Assembly: GCA_016648135.1 (NCBI GenBank)
Contig: JADDOH010000472.1
Span: 1 to 64,000, forward strand
Direction of reading: 5' to 3'
DNA: 64,000 nt
Source of the DNA: Agrypnia vestita
Lineage: Eukaryota > Arthropoda > Insecta > Trichoptera > Phryganeidae
Shown here: positions 10,587 to 21,317 of the stretch, one piece after another
Layout: each line of letters starts with the position of its first letter
Numbering within the stretch: position 1 is the first letter of the stretch
Program-made: the position numbers and the translations under genes
Notes under the pieces: generated by a model
The model's database searches: none
The model's input: only the letters and a program-made list of their open reading frames with translations
What the model was told of the DNA's origin: nothing

Positions 10587-11655
10587 TAACCCATAAAAAC
10601 CAAGTTTTTATTTTACCCCCTTTCTTTGTAAATTAAGTTTACCATCATGTAATTAAATAATTGATTGACTGAAAATGAAACATGTCTAGACAAATATCTA
10701 TGTCAGAAATCTCTAAAAATATCTCTTTATTATTTCATTTCTTCCCAAAAAACCGAAGTGTGCTGTCATCTGTGAACCAATTGTCATAAATTTTCTAAAT
10801 TCGTAGTGAAGTACCTATTAAACCTACTGACGGAGTAATTTAAATTTTAAATATTCCGTGACGTTATCGCGCCGCCGTTGGTAGCTTTTGTAATGATTCC
10901 AATTTGAAAAAAAAATTAAAAATTTGAAAAATCCAAAATTACACTATTATTATTATTATTTTTTAACGAAAATTGGATAGATCTTCTTGATCGTCGCCAC
11001 AAGTCTGCTTGCAAAGTTTCAGCTCGATTGGATCACGAGAAAAGGGTTAAAAATCGATCCAAAGTTTTTTCGTCAAGGAAACAAGCAAGCAGACGCCACG
11101 AGTTAAAAGAAAGGAAGTAAAAAGTAACCCATAAAAACCAAGTTTTTATTATACTCTCTTTCTTTGTAAAATATAACAACAATTAAAGACGAATTAAAAC
11201 ATAACACTAAACTTACAGTAATTTAATATATTTCTAAAATGTCAGATGTTTTAAGCTTTGATAAGACACTTCATGCTTAGAAGATTAAATTCTAAAAACA
11301 TTTGTCAGTCAATTTAGATTTTCGACATTCGTACCTATTATGAATACTGACGGAGTAATTCAAATTTAGAAAATAATCCGCGACGTTATCGGGCCGCTGT
11401 GCTAGTAATCAAACTTTTCTAATGATTCCAATTTGAAAAAACCAATAAAATATCCAAAAATCCGAAATTATACTATAATTAATAATTTTTTTAACGAAAA
11501 TTTGATAGATCTTCTTGGTCCTCGCCACGAGTCTACTTGCCAAGTTTCAACTCGATTGGATCACGGGAAAAGGGTTAAAAATTGATCCAAAGTTTTTTCA
11601 CCCGGCAAGCCGGCAAGCAAGCAGATGCCACGAGTTAAAAGAAAGGAAGTAAAAA
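10587..11655. repeat. Two-copy tandem duplication, unit about 0.53 kb
   Basis: Unit 1 (10587-11124) and unit 2 (11125-11655) share a long series of words in the same order. These are TAACCCATAAAAACCAAGTT, CTGACGGAGTAATT, GACGTTATCG, AATGATTCCAATTTGAAAAA, TAGATCTTCTTG, CTCGATTGGATCACG, AAAGGGTTAAAAAT, ATCCAAAGTTTTTTC and CCACGAGTTAAAAGAAAGGA. Divergence suggests the duplication is not recent. No coding frame runs through both units. Confidence 0.85.
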
Positions 11656-13309
11656 TGTAAACAATTCAGTGCGTCTCCGCATTTGAGAGCTGGTCGTGAG
11701 TACGAGCGGTCGTTAAACAGGTAGGTCGTTGAGTGAGTGAGTGAGTGACTGTAAACTGTGCACGTGTGTGTGCTGCTCTGAAATTTAAATATTTCAAATG
11801 AATGATTTAAGACTATCTGTGTACCTACATATATAATCTGAAGGTAAACTTTCTCCTTAAAATGAAATAAAATAATAAATGAGTGGAAGATTATTTCAGG
11901 GTGTGGGAGTTTGTGGAAAATACCGTAAAACTGTCTCAATGTTGTTTCAATGAAAGTTTTATAGCGACATAATACTTCTAAACAATGTTCGTAAAGAAAT
12001 GGGCCCGGATATTGAATTTTACAATAATAACATTAATATACCTACCCGTATTTTATATTTTTTAGAATAATTGAAGCATTGTTTGGTTTTTAAATATAAA
12101 TAAAATAAAGGACGGAGACTGAAGAATAAGAGTTTTGCTGTTATATCATGAACTGAAGTTTCCAAAGTAATCCAAAATTTTAATGGAAATGTTGATAAGC
12201 AGAACTGTCTTGAATTTGTAATTGAAAATGTTAAACATCATTCAAATTCAAACACAATTACATATGTGGGGCATAATAGCAAAACTATATTTATAATGTA
12301 CTGAATTTGAGATTTAATATAAATTTATAGGAAAAAATATTTTGGAAGGGATAGATACATAAAATCTTGAATTCAGTAGGTAAATTTTAATTTTGTAATC
12401 CTCAGTGAATGCATTCAAAACATTTTTTTATTTTTTTAGATATTGCTGCCTTTGCTTTTATACCCCTCATATATTATAATCATGTAGTTTCAAAATGATG
12501 GGTCACTTATAACATAACATATAACAAGACCAGTATGTAATTGCTGCCAAAAAATTTGGTAAAATTATTTAATTTCACTTAACACCATGCCCAGAAGATA
12601 AACAGGCGCCACTTATTCAGATTTTTTTTATGAGAAGATCTGAAGAAAGAGATGTAAAGCCACAAAATAAGAAAGAGCTAAAAGCATCCGTAAGGATCGT
12701 TATAAGTGCAGTCTTACGCATTTATCATATGCAAGGCTTGCGTTAATGAAGGTGGAGAATATCCTAAATAAATTATTTTTAAATATTGATTTTCCGTTAA
12801 CAAGTGTAATATGTTTATTGGTAAACAGAAATTAAGAAAAATTAAATACAGAAGCTCCTATTTTCTTGTGCCAATATTCGTGCCTCAGTCTGTGTTAGGT
12901 GTAGATCAAATAGGATTTTTATGACGTAGTTGTATGATGTTAATTATTTTTAATGACGTTTTTTTATTCCAGGAATATAAAAATTTTGGAGCACGATAAG
13001 CACGTCAAACAAACTATGTTTTTTGTTGTTTCTTCAAGTTGTTACCAGTTCATGTGAGATTATGTTGACTGCTCATATAAACGCTAGATGAATAATATCG
13101 TTATGATTTTGTAAGACAAAATAGACGGGCCGTACTTATTTTTGTACGCGAAAAGATTCTATAAGAAATGTCATTATAGCATAAATATTGTCTTAAATTT
13201 AATATTTGGATAAATAAATTAGTAGATTTGTGTAAAACAAAAATCACTAACAGGGAAGAATAACAAGGAACAAAAAAATCAAAGAAAAGACTTTAGAATA
13301 TAATAAAGT
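11656..13309. other. No recognised feature
   Basis: Contains a short GAGT repeat near 11733-11750 and AT-rich DNA. A 113-codon minus-strand frame at 11598-11939 straddles the tandem repeat edge, has no recognisable domain and looks like chance. Confidence 0.45.
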
Positions 13310-14210
13310 GGCCTTTATCTTATGCTGATTTTATCTTATGCTGATGATACAGCCCTAGTTTTGACTGTAGTAAATAGAATGATGTTATAGCTGCAGCAAA
13401 TCGGAGTATAATCATTGTAAAACAATGGTTCGATGAAAACTTATTATCACTAAATACAGAAAAAAAGTCGCTATATTCCTTTCACATTAAATGAAAAAAA
13501 CTCGCCCAATAACTAATAATAAAGATTCATTCTAATAATTGTCCTAATAATAATAATAATAATAATAATACACGTAAAAAATAGTGTGAAATATTTAGGA
13601 ATAATAGTTGACTCTAATATTAAATGGAAAATACAAATCGATAAAACTGTAGAATGAATAAGAAAACTCATGGGATAGTGCATTCAAAACTACATTGAAA
13701 TCTTTAGAAGTTGCCCAGAAATTAATTATAAAGATTATTCTTAAAAAACCTAATGATTATCCGACATTAGACCTTTTTAATAAATTACAAGTCCCCACAT
13801 TACAAAGTACTTACAAACGAAATTGCATTCTTCAACTTTATAAAAGTTTTCACAGTAATAACGAGCTGACCCAAAGAGTGTTAAGTAGCAGAAATAATAT
13901 ATTATAACTCTTGGTAAATTGCATATCCCTGTGATACACACCACAACTGCTATTTTTACTACTAACTACACATTTAGAGGTGTGAAATGGTTTAACGAAT
14001 TGCTGGTTGAAATGAAGATTGAATAAATTACGAGGCATTTAAAAAATACCTTCAGAGTTAATTAATTTTTTTTTATTATATATGTAAGCCACCTACTTAT
14101 TACTAAATTGTGTATACATTTTACTATAATTATCAAAATGTAATGATACTCCTCTCCTACACACAAGTTTATGTCACTCAGGTAGAAGAGAAATATCCAT
14201 TATAAGTAGG
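13310..14210 (+). pseudogene. LINE C reverse transcriptase C-terminal half
   Basis: The plus strand reads SYADDTALVLT near 13340 (the YADD catalytic box), then VKQWFDENLLSLNTEKK (13410-13465), then NSVKYLGIIVDSNIKWKIQI (13580-13640), a stop, then KSLEVAQKLIIKIILKKPN (from 13695) and FRGVKWFNELLVEM (13975-14015). This is the palm-to-C-terminus order of Jockey/CR1-type LINEs. An AAT microsatellite has expanded inside it (13547-13571). A short direct repeat TTTATCTTATGCTGA occurs twice at 13315-13342. The 3' UTR (to about 14205) reappears inverted at 24133-24335. It is dead: truncated, with stops and frameshifts. Confidence 0.7.
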
Positions 14211-14897
14211 GGAGGGCGGGGCTACAATTAACAGGGGTGGGTGGTTCTTTGAAACACAGTTAAAACATGTCCTTCACTGAAGAACACATCAAAAAAATAT
14301 CCAATTGAAATATCGTTTTAAGGTTTCGGGTAAAAAGTAAATTTCTATCGAGGCCTTATATAGATTATTGTAAATAATTAAAACAAATCCAATTTATTTG
14401 AGCAGAAAATAAACTTAATCTGGCGCGTCCGAATGACGTATTTTATTGAATTAGAATTATTTTCTGCAATTAGATATCGCAATATAATAAAATTAGTAAA
14501 TTATACCGGTATTTAAATAAAGGTTTCTAAATTTTTTAAATTAAAGTTCAAATTAAAGCACTATTCTCAGCATTAGCTTACTTTTAAAATTGTCCGCGAC
14601 TAATGTAATCATTCATCTGGTTCAATACGTCGAAGCCTGTATTCCACAAACAATGACATTCCGCTGGAATAAATGCCAGAGCGAAAGCAAATCTTTTAAT
14701 TTTGTTTTCGATCGATAAAAAAGTCGCATACCGGTGGTAATGTTGTTATAATTTTTAACCTTATGATATCGAGTTCTCGGAGTTCAGAATTTTTTATAGT
14801 CATCGATAAGTTTATAAATCTGCCACCTGCAATGACCGTGATCAATCTTGTTTTGGCACGCTCCACCGGCTGTCCATTTACAATTCATCTGCGTATA
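14211..14897. other. No recognised feature
   Basis: No domain or repeat pair noticed. The right edge (14898 onward) is the A-rich tail of LINE B on the minus strand. Confidence 0.45.
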
Positions 14898-15417
14898 TAG
14901 TTTTTATTATTTTTTTATATTTTTTATTATTTTTTTTATATTTTTTTTTACATCTCAGACCCACAAAACATCACATTGATATTTGTCTGTAGGTGCATCA
15001 ATACATATATATAAATAAATTGTATTTACCAGAAATACATTCATATTAATTAATTACTATAGATCTTATAAACTCAAATACAAATCATCAATACAATACA
15101 ACAATACAAGAAAAAATACAAATATTACCAAAATCAAAATAAGTCTCTTTTATTTAATAACATATTCATTAATTTTGTATTTTGCCCTTTTTTATTAATA
15201 TCCATTTTGACACGACATGGGATTTTATTTAATATTTTTGGTATGACATATTTTAATGTTCTTTGTCCATATTTATTTATGACCTTCGGTATTCTTAGTC
15301 CTTCTTTCTAATTACATGATATCATCTTCATGATATCATGTAATTAGTTTGTACCACAAGATAGCATTAATTGGCATAGAGCCTTGTTTCTTGAAGAGTT
15401 CCTGTATATCTTTAGTA

Positions 15418-15560
15418 CAGTAGCCGGCAAACATCTTGAAATTTTTCGGCGTAGTGGGGGGAAGTTTGCGCATGTACCTTTCCACCAACGAGACCCAAAA
15501 TTTGTCTTCTGCGCATTCCCCCACTACGCCAAAAAATTTCAAGAAGTTTGCCGGCAACTG
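15418..15560. mobile_element. 143-bp palindromic MITE inside LINE B
   Basis: The ends are CAGTAGCCGGCAAAC and, inverted, CAGTTGCCGGCAAAC, with TA on both sides (15416-15417 and 15561-15562). Arms of about 50 bp include CTTGAAATTTTTCGGCGTAG and its inverse, leaving a short centre. TA target and CAGT- ends are typical of Tc1/mariner-type non-autonomous elements (inference). It interrupts LINE B C-terminal coding, and LINE-like residues resume on the other side. Confidence 0.8.
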
Positions 15561-15696
15561 TAGCACTTTCTTTATTTATTAATTTTATAGCCGAATTTTG
15601 AATATTTTGAATTTTTCTAATATTAGTTTTGCAAGTTAGACCCCAGCTAGTTATTCCATACCTTATTACCGATTCCGCTAAAGATTGATATATAGT

Positions 15697-16722
15697 TTAC
15701 ATAGTCTGTATCGGAACATAGTATTTAATCTTGTGCATACATCCCAATACAATTCTCAACCTCTTACATACCTTATTTACCTGAATATCCCATTTGAAAA
15801 ATGTATCTATGGTAATACCAAGATATACGTATTCATTAACTAATTCAATTTTTTCACAATTACACGATGCATTAGTTCCGGAATGCAAGCAATCAAAATT
15901 ATGGGAAATAATATTTATTTGATTAGTCACAGTTATATGAGGTGACCTTACATGCATGACTTTAGTTTTTTTTGCATTAATAATTAAACCCATATCATGA
16001 GACCATTTAAGTAAAGCATTATAATCTTCTTGCATACAATTTTCCACCCATCTTACATCCTTGTGGGAGATAACAAGAGCAGTATCATCAGCATACACAA
16101 AATGCTTAGCATACTTAAAGATTTTAGACATAGTAGATACATAAATAATATACAGTAGTGGACCAAGAATAGATCCCTGGGGCACCCCAGTATTCGTAAA
16201 TTTTGGATTACTAAATGTGTCTTTAATTTTTACTAAAATTTCTCTATTTGTTAAGTAATCCACTAGGACTTCAATTAAATTTCCACCTATGCCAATGCTT
16301 CTCAAGATTGTTATGAGTGTTTCCCGATTTATTGTATCGAATGCTTTAGAATTATCTATGAATAGTATAATGACATGATTTTTGTCATTTAATTCTGAAT
16401 TTACATGATTTGAAAAATTTTCCATGAGAATTTCTGTACTTTTGTGTTTTTGAAATCCATACTGATTCGGATCTAATATGTTAAACTTTATTAGGTAATT
16501 ATAGATTTTAGTATGCAAAAATTTTTCTAAGATTTTTTCAATAGCAGGCAGTATACATATGGGCCTGTAATTAGTATATTCATCATGCTTCCCCCCTTTA
16601 TAGATTGGTCTTATAATTCCTATTTTTAACATTCCTGGGATTTCATGCTGTGTCAAGATAGTATTTATAAAATGAACAATCACGGGACCTAGCACATTTA
16701 TGTTTCTTTTAATCTCACCCAA
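15697..16722 (-). pseudogene. LINE B reverse transcriptase (341 open codons)
   Basis: This is the longest open frame in the window. It covers most of a non-LTR reverse transcriptase: IIRPIYKGG and NYRPICILPAIEKILEK (fingers), NQYGFQKHKST, FIDNSKAFDTINRE (motif A), GVPQGSILGPLLY (motif B), FVYADDTALV (catalytic YADD), and LIINAKKTKVM with YLGITIDTFFKW (thumb). It opens with a TTG codon and no credible start, because the element is 5' truncated. It ends at a stop after VPIQTM. Homology clearly continues beyond that stop, so the gene is broken, although the catalytic motifs are intact. Clade is Jockey/CR1/BovB-like and not resolved by eye. In a full element the enzyme would copy element RNA into a nicked genomic site. 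Confidence 0.85.
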
Positions 16723-16744
16723 TTTAAGAATTGTTTTCTTTTAT

Positions 16745-16830
16745 AAGCGGTCCTGATTCCTGATTCATATCGGTCCTGCTCATTTGTCGCCAGGTAGGCA
16801 GATTACTCTAAGGCCAAATACACGGTTTGA
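16745..16830 (-). repeat. Dispersed repeat R, fragment
   Basis: The minus strand carries TACCTGGCGACAAATGAGCA and GGACCGATATGAATCAGG, like the other R copies at 18430-18600, 39650-39870 and 61960-62080 (common theme: CCTGG..A.RA..GAGTAG..CTGATAT and ACGGTCCTGG). No coding capacity is seen. Confidence 0.4.
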
Positions 16831-16918
16831 ATGGCCGCAAACAAGTCCACTTATCGTATCTCTCCACACACAATCTCAATTTATTATAAGCCATACATAT
16901 TTACAAAAAATATATATA

Positions 16919-18208
16919 TTAGGTCCTTACATATGAAATTGGCGTTTTGCCGTACTGGCAAATTTGATCTCAAATATCTTCTCTTTGGTTAGGAATTCCA
17001 AATCCAAATTTATACAGCTATTTACTCATGTATTTGTGTTTTGAAAATTATAATTCATTTGTTTTTCCTCAATTGTTTTTTTCTTTGCGTCACTCAGTTT
17101 ACAAAGTGAAAAACTTGAAATATCGCGTTATTTACGAGTGCGAGTTCCACCGTGACACCAGTGGTGCAGAAACGGCTCGAAGGATTAATGATGTGTACGG
17201 CGACGGTGCCGCAAAAGAAAACACAGTGCGTTTTTGATTCCAACGTTTTCGTTCTGGAAATTTCGACCTGCAGAACAAGCCCCGTGGACGGCCGGAGGCC
17301 AAAGTTGATAATGAAGAATTGAAGGCTATCGTGGAAGCGGATCCATCGCAAACCACATCCGAGTTAGCTGCAGGCTGCGGTGTTAGTGATAAAACTGTTT
17401 TAATCCACTTGAAGCAAATTGGTAAGGTGAAAAAGCTTGAAAGGTGGGTACCTCACGAATTGAGTGAAGCAAATCAACAAACGCGCGTTGACTGCTGCGT
17501 TGCATTACTCAACCGGCACAATAATGAAGGGATTTTAAATCGAATCATTACCTGTGATGAAAAGTGGATCCTGTACGATAATCGGAAGCGCTCATCGCAA
17601 TGGCTGAACCCTGCCGAACCAGCCAAACCATGCCCCAAGCGAAAATTGACTCCAAAAAAGTTACTTGTGAGCGTTTGGTGGACTAGTGCTGGTGTCGTTC
17701 ACTACAGCTTTCTTAAATCTGGCCAGACGATTACGGCAGATGTCTATTTTTGGTCAGCAACTGCAAACCATGATGGAAAAGCTAGCTGCTAAACAACCGA
17801 GGCTGGTTAATCGCTCTAGGCCACTGCTGCTTCATGATAACGCTAAGACAACACACTGCACAACAGACGGCTACCAAATGAGACGAGCTTCAATTGGAAT
17901 GTCTAAGACATCCACCGTATTCTCCGGACCTTGCCCCAACAGATTACCATTTTTTTCGAAATTTGGATAACTTCTTGCAAAGGAAAAAATTCAACTCCGA
18001 TGGGGCAGTCCAAACCGCCTTCAAAGATTTTATTGATTCCCGTCCGAATGGTTTTTTTAGTAAAGGGATCGATGAACTACCTATGAGATGGCAAAAGTGC
18101 ATAGATAGCAATGGTACATACTTTGATTAAATAAATATATAATAATAAAAAAAAATCGGCTTTATGTTCCTCCCATACTAAACGCCAATTTCATATGTAA
18201 GGACCTAA
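16919..18208 (+). mobile_element. Full-length mariner element, copy 1 (1,290 bp)
   Basis: Ends are TTAGGTCCTTACATATGAAA and its exact inverse; the terminal inverted repeat is at least 26 bp and ends GGCG. TA target duplications sit at 16917-16918 and 18209-18210. The size is normal for mariner. The transposase frame inside is broken. Copies 2 and 3 (40503-41616, 46864-47976) share the ends but carry internal deletions. The protein resembles cecropia-type (Hsmar1-like) mariners as I remember them. Confidence 0.95.
17106..18130 (+). pseudogene. mariner transposase, broken (copy 1)
   Basis: The frame encodes a cecropia-type mariner transposase of about 341 residues when compared across copies. 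It has an N-terminal HTH region (RVIYECEFHRDTSGAETARR), a second HTH (ADPSQTTSELAAGCGVSDKT), the linker WVPHEL, the first catalytic Asp in ITCDEKW (codon 17556-17558), the second in LLLHDNA (near 17835), and the third in YSPDLAPTDYHFF. Together these make a DD34D triad. Defects relative to copies 2 and 3: the start codon is GTG, a Trp codon is TGA at 17235-17237, about 4 nt are inserted near 17750, and 1 nt is inserted near 17848. It is the only copy retaining the first Asp region. Confidence 0.93.
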
Positions 18209-18429
18209 TACCTAGATGGAAAATATTTTTCTTTATATTCATGATATTAAAAATGTAGTTTATCTATTACAAAATTTAGTTCTTGAGTTTCAGCAGGATA
18301 CTCTTTTTCATTTATGTTTATTTTTTTAAATAATCTTTTAATTGATTCAGATGTATGATCAAAAGTTTTCAAACATTATGTCGAGTTAAATAGCGCACTT
18401 TCAAAAAAATATTAAGGTTTTGACTTCTG
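18209..18429. other. No recognised feature
   Basis: AT-rich spacer between mariner copy 1 and a repeat R fragment. Confidence 0.5.
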
Positions 18430-18600
18430 CTTTCGGCAAGGGGAAACTATCTGATTTGCCTGTGGGGAATCACCACCAAGAGAGTAGTAAATGAAAACCC
18501 ACCGCATTCCCAGGACCGTTTTATGAACGAAAGCTCCTATATCAGTCCTACTCATATATTGCCAGGATAACAAGTTTTTACTCTAAAGGCCATTTCCGTG
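18430..18600 (-). repeat. Dispersed repeat R
   Basis: On the minus strand: CTGGCAATATATGAGTAGGA, CTGATATAGGAGCTTTCGTT and CATAAAACGGTCCTGGGAAT, then a TGGTGGTGATTCCCCAC block. The same ordered words occur at 39650-39870 and 61960-62080. It is non-coding and may be a SINE or part of a larger element. Confidence 0.55.
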
Positions 18601-18889
18601 TCATGTCATGTAAATGGCGACTGCGACTCTTACTAGTCCATTTAATGTACCTCCTCCTTAAAATATATTTTATTATAAATTATCAAAGCAAGAAAAATAA
18701 AAGCATAAAATATAGGAAAAATTAAATCAGTAAAATAAAATAAAGCAAATATAGAAATAGAGTTCATTTAAAATGTAACAATAAATCATGATAAAATAGT
18801 AAACATAGAATTTGAGTGGGAAGGAGGACTGTGAGAGTACGTCTGTGGAAAGGACACATACCCTAATAGGAAAGGACAAAACAAGGATC

Positions 18890-19330
18890 ACACCTAAAGG
18901 CGAAGTTCAAGTCCAAGCACCACGGGTCCAAAGTCTACAGAGAAATCACCTACGAAGCAGCTCCCAGCACAGCGCAAAACCCACATCCTGGTGAACTCGT
19001 GGAAGAATCCGAGGTTTCTCTCATTCTTGATGAGGTCACTGTTCCATACGGAGTCGTGCTTCACCTCTCTAGTCCTGTCAGCAATCATAGTCTCTCGTGC
19101 ATCTTTCATAAACTCACAAACCCAGAAGGCATGCTCCGGCATTTGAGCCACACGAGTGCACGTGCACCAGGGTAAGGCTGCAAGCCCCAGACCATGTTGT
19201 CTACTCCAAAATTTGCCTAGCTGCACCGCGTAGTGATCAAGCATGGGAGGACCTCCCCTACCTTTCTCTCTCACGGTGGCTCTGGGGAGAAAGGAGTATG
19301 TCCACCTCCCCAGTGGCGCCGTATCCCATC
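18890..19330 (-). pseudogene. LINE C-terminal zinc-knuckle-like fragment
   Basis: A 126-codon minus-strand frame contains the segment LPWCTCTRVAQMPEHAFWVC. The spacing C-x-C-x9-H-x4-C resembles the CCHC-like motif at the C-terminus of R1/Jockey/LOA-type LINE ORF2 proteins ('C..C....ET.EH.L..C'), followed by EFMKDARETM. It is GC-richer than its surroundings. No reverse transcriptase is visible. The assignment rests on this one motif; an alternative is a spurious frame. Confidence 0.4.
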
Positions 19331-20870
19331 TTTATTGCCATTTTTCCATAATCACAGTTCTTATTCTATCACATAACTCTCAACATAGGTAAGACCACAC
19401 CTGACACCGTTAGGTCTCCGTGAAGGACAGCAGCGGAGTATGCTGGCCTATATTTAAAGCTGACGAGATCACCATGGTTTGCTAAAGAAGTATAACTTCA
19501 CACGCCCGTAAATAATATTTTATACCTTTTTTTTGCTTTTAAAGGCAAGGGTGCTTTGGAATTAAAATTTATTTATTGTTATATTGACTCAATAATACTG
19601 TTTAATTAAGTATAACCTGAACTTTTCAACTAAAGGAATGCTGAACTTTAAGAATGAATCAAGTCCAAAAAAGAAACATTGCTGACATCCAATCACGTAA
19701 AGAAATATAGTGTATCTATTGAGACAACATCTACAATGAATTGCGTCCGAGGAAAGTAATCATCCCTTCTGAGCTTTACTGCCAATAACTCCATCTCCAT
19801 AAAATTACATCAAGAGAGAGAAGAGGAGATTGCATTAACAATTTTTTTACCTGGTTATAAAGTTGTAATATTTTATTCAAGCATGGAATCGAAAAACTTC
19901 CATGAAATTTTAATTCTGATTTTTAATTTTATAAGAAGATCAAGGAATAAAATAATTCTCATTTCTTTTTAAATTGTATTCTATAAAGATTCTTTTTGAA
20001 AATGCAATATTAGAATTGCCAACTTATATATAAAAAAATGTAGGAATAATAAAATCCGGCGTACCCGATGGGCCACCCTATAAAAACATAGTCCGTTCTA
20101 AAACAAATTTTGCGTAGATACTCTTAAAAAAACCTTCTCACTCTCTATAACTCTAACCCCTTCTTTAGGCGATTACACCCCATCCCCTCCATAAAAATGT
20201 GTATTTTATGGATTCCTGTTCTAAATTTTGCATAGTTGTACACAAGCCATAGTTGTAACATAGTCACTCTAACCCATTCTCTTGACATCTCCCAGCAATG
20301 AGACCAACTCAACGTTTTTTATTATTTTTCCTGCAAAATTAACTTTTACTACGAAAAGTATTTTTTTGCAGCTTTCATCCAAAAGCTAAGCGAAAAAGAT
20401 CCAATCCACACAAAGTCACTCAAGATATATTGACGTTTGAAGTTTATATATTTCTTCATTGGTATTCGTTTTAAAATTATTGTAGATATGATTTGTGTAC
20501 AGAATGTTAATAATTTTTAATTGTTAATGAATTTTTTGATTGTTTATCAAAAAAAAAATATATCCTGCCGTACATGTAGGTTGGTTGTAAGGTTCATAAA
20601 AAATATAAAAATTTGTTTTTTCCCTGAATCTATTTTACAAACCGATAGTATCGATATTTAGCATCAGTTTGGTGCACTTAAGTCATTTTTGACCATGTCG
20701 TAGATTATATCCTAACTACGTCTAATTTAAGATTAGATAAAAATTAAAAAATAATATATTTAGCCGGATTCGAGTCATATTATTAATTGTTCGAAGAATA
20801 TATTTTCTTTTGAATGAAGGTTTTGAACTTTGTGGTGACATTATTATTAAAATAAGACACAAATAACTTT
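19331..20870. other. No gene; weak tandem repeat at 20085-20290
   Basis: Mostly AT-rich. Two diverged direct repeats (about 123-bp spacing) share GTTCTAAA..AAATTTTGC, CTCTAACCC.TTCT and ..CA.CCC. No reading frame of note. Confidence 0.4.
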
Positions 20871-20874
20871 GTTT

Positions 20875-21250
20875 TCACCACTTTATTGAATATAAAATCT
20901 ATATATTTCGAGAACAACGTTCTCTTCTTCAGGATTGTTTGTGTACTAAAATTGAAAAAGATAAACCATGCAAGTGTGTGATGGTGAAGGGGTGGGTGAG
21001 GGGAAAGTTAGGTCATGGTGAGGGAGGGGGTATTGGAGGTGTTAATTATAAAATGTCATCTGAAGGGGATGGAATCTTGAGTGGAAAACTACAGACTTAG
21101 AAATTTCCTTCAGATGAAATTCCATAATTAACACCTCCAACCCCCCCTCTCCTTCACCGTAACACATTTACACGGTTTATCTTTTTAAATTTTAGTCCAT
21201 AAACAATCCTGAAGAAGAGAAAAAAGTGGTGAAAACAAACTGATTTTTGT
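20875..21250. mobile_element. Palindromic pair of PLE 3' ends (pair 1)
   Basis: The minus-strand arm (20875-21072) and plus-strand arm (21100-21250) are inverted copies. Both read CCTTCAGATGA, ATAATTAACACCTCCAA, a C-rich stretch, GGTTTATCTTTTT, CAATCCTGAAGAAGAG and then AAGTGGTGAAAACAAA, with 3' ends outward. The C-rich part corresponds to the Pro/Ser-rich C-terminus seen in the PLE at 49005-50753. The left arm has a complete hammerhead-like motif. In the right arm it is cut within stem II. Confidence 0.75.
20896..20936 (-). ncRNA. Hammerhead-ribozyme-like motif (PLE pair 1, left arm)
   Basis: On the minus strand: AAUC (stem I), CUGAAGA core, one extra A, GAGAAC-GUU-GUUCUC (stem II), GAA, AUAUAU (self-complementary stem III), A (cleavage-site base), GAUU (stem I partner). 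All conserved core positions of a type I hammerhead are present, except that one extra A sits before stem II. Cleavage would fall after the A at 20900. Activity is not shown. Confidence 0.7.
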
Positions 21251-21317
21251 TTTATTTTTCATATTATTAGTTTTTTACTAGTCAATGTGAGAAATTTTAG
21301 GATTTACTCGTACAATT

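Larger units (their letters stand above)
14898..16740 (-). mobile_element. LINE B, 5'-truncated copy with 3' tail
   Basis: On the minus strand the copy runs from about 16740 to an A/T-rich tail at 14898-14950. The last 60 nt before the tail (GATGCACCTACAGACAAATA ... GGGTCTGAGATG) recur at 5503-5560. Coding comes first, with the reverse transcriptase frame at 16722-15697. C-terminal coding continues after a stop (ESVIRYGITSWGLTCK, NIRKIQNIQNSAIKLI) to about 15566. A MITE insertion follows, then more C-terminal sequence: DIQELFKKQGSMPINAI, and after a stop GLRIPKVINKYGQRTLKYVI. Also present is a 17-bp palindrome TAATTACATGATATCAT around 15312-15349. Confidence 0.8.

Noticed and set aside
11598..11939. 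113-codon minus-strand frame
   Set aside because: It spans a tandem repeat edge and GAGT microsatellite, with no domain and no matching frame in the other repeat unit.
17094..17356. Antisense frames of 74-85 codons that recur in all three mariner copies (also 40679-40941 and 47040-47302)
   Set aside because: They are reverse-strand shadows of the transposase N-terminus; recurrence follows from the copies being related.
18812..18994. 60-codon plus-strand frame
   Set aside because: Overlaps the minus-strand zinc-knuckle-like frame and shows no motif.
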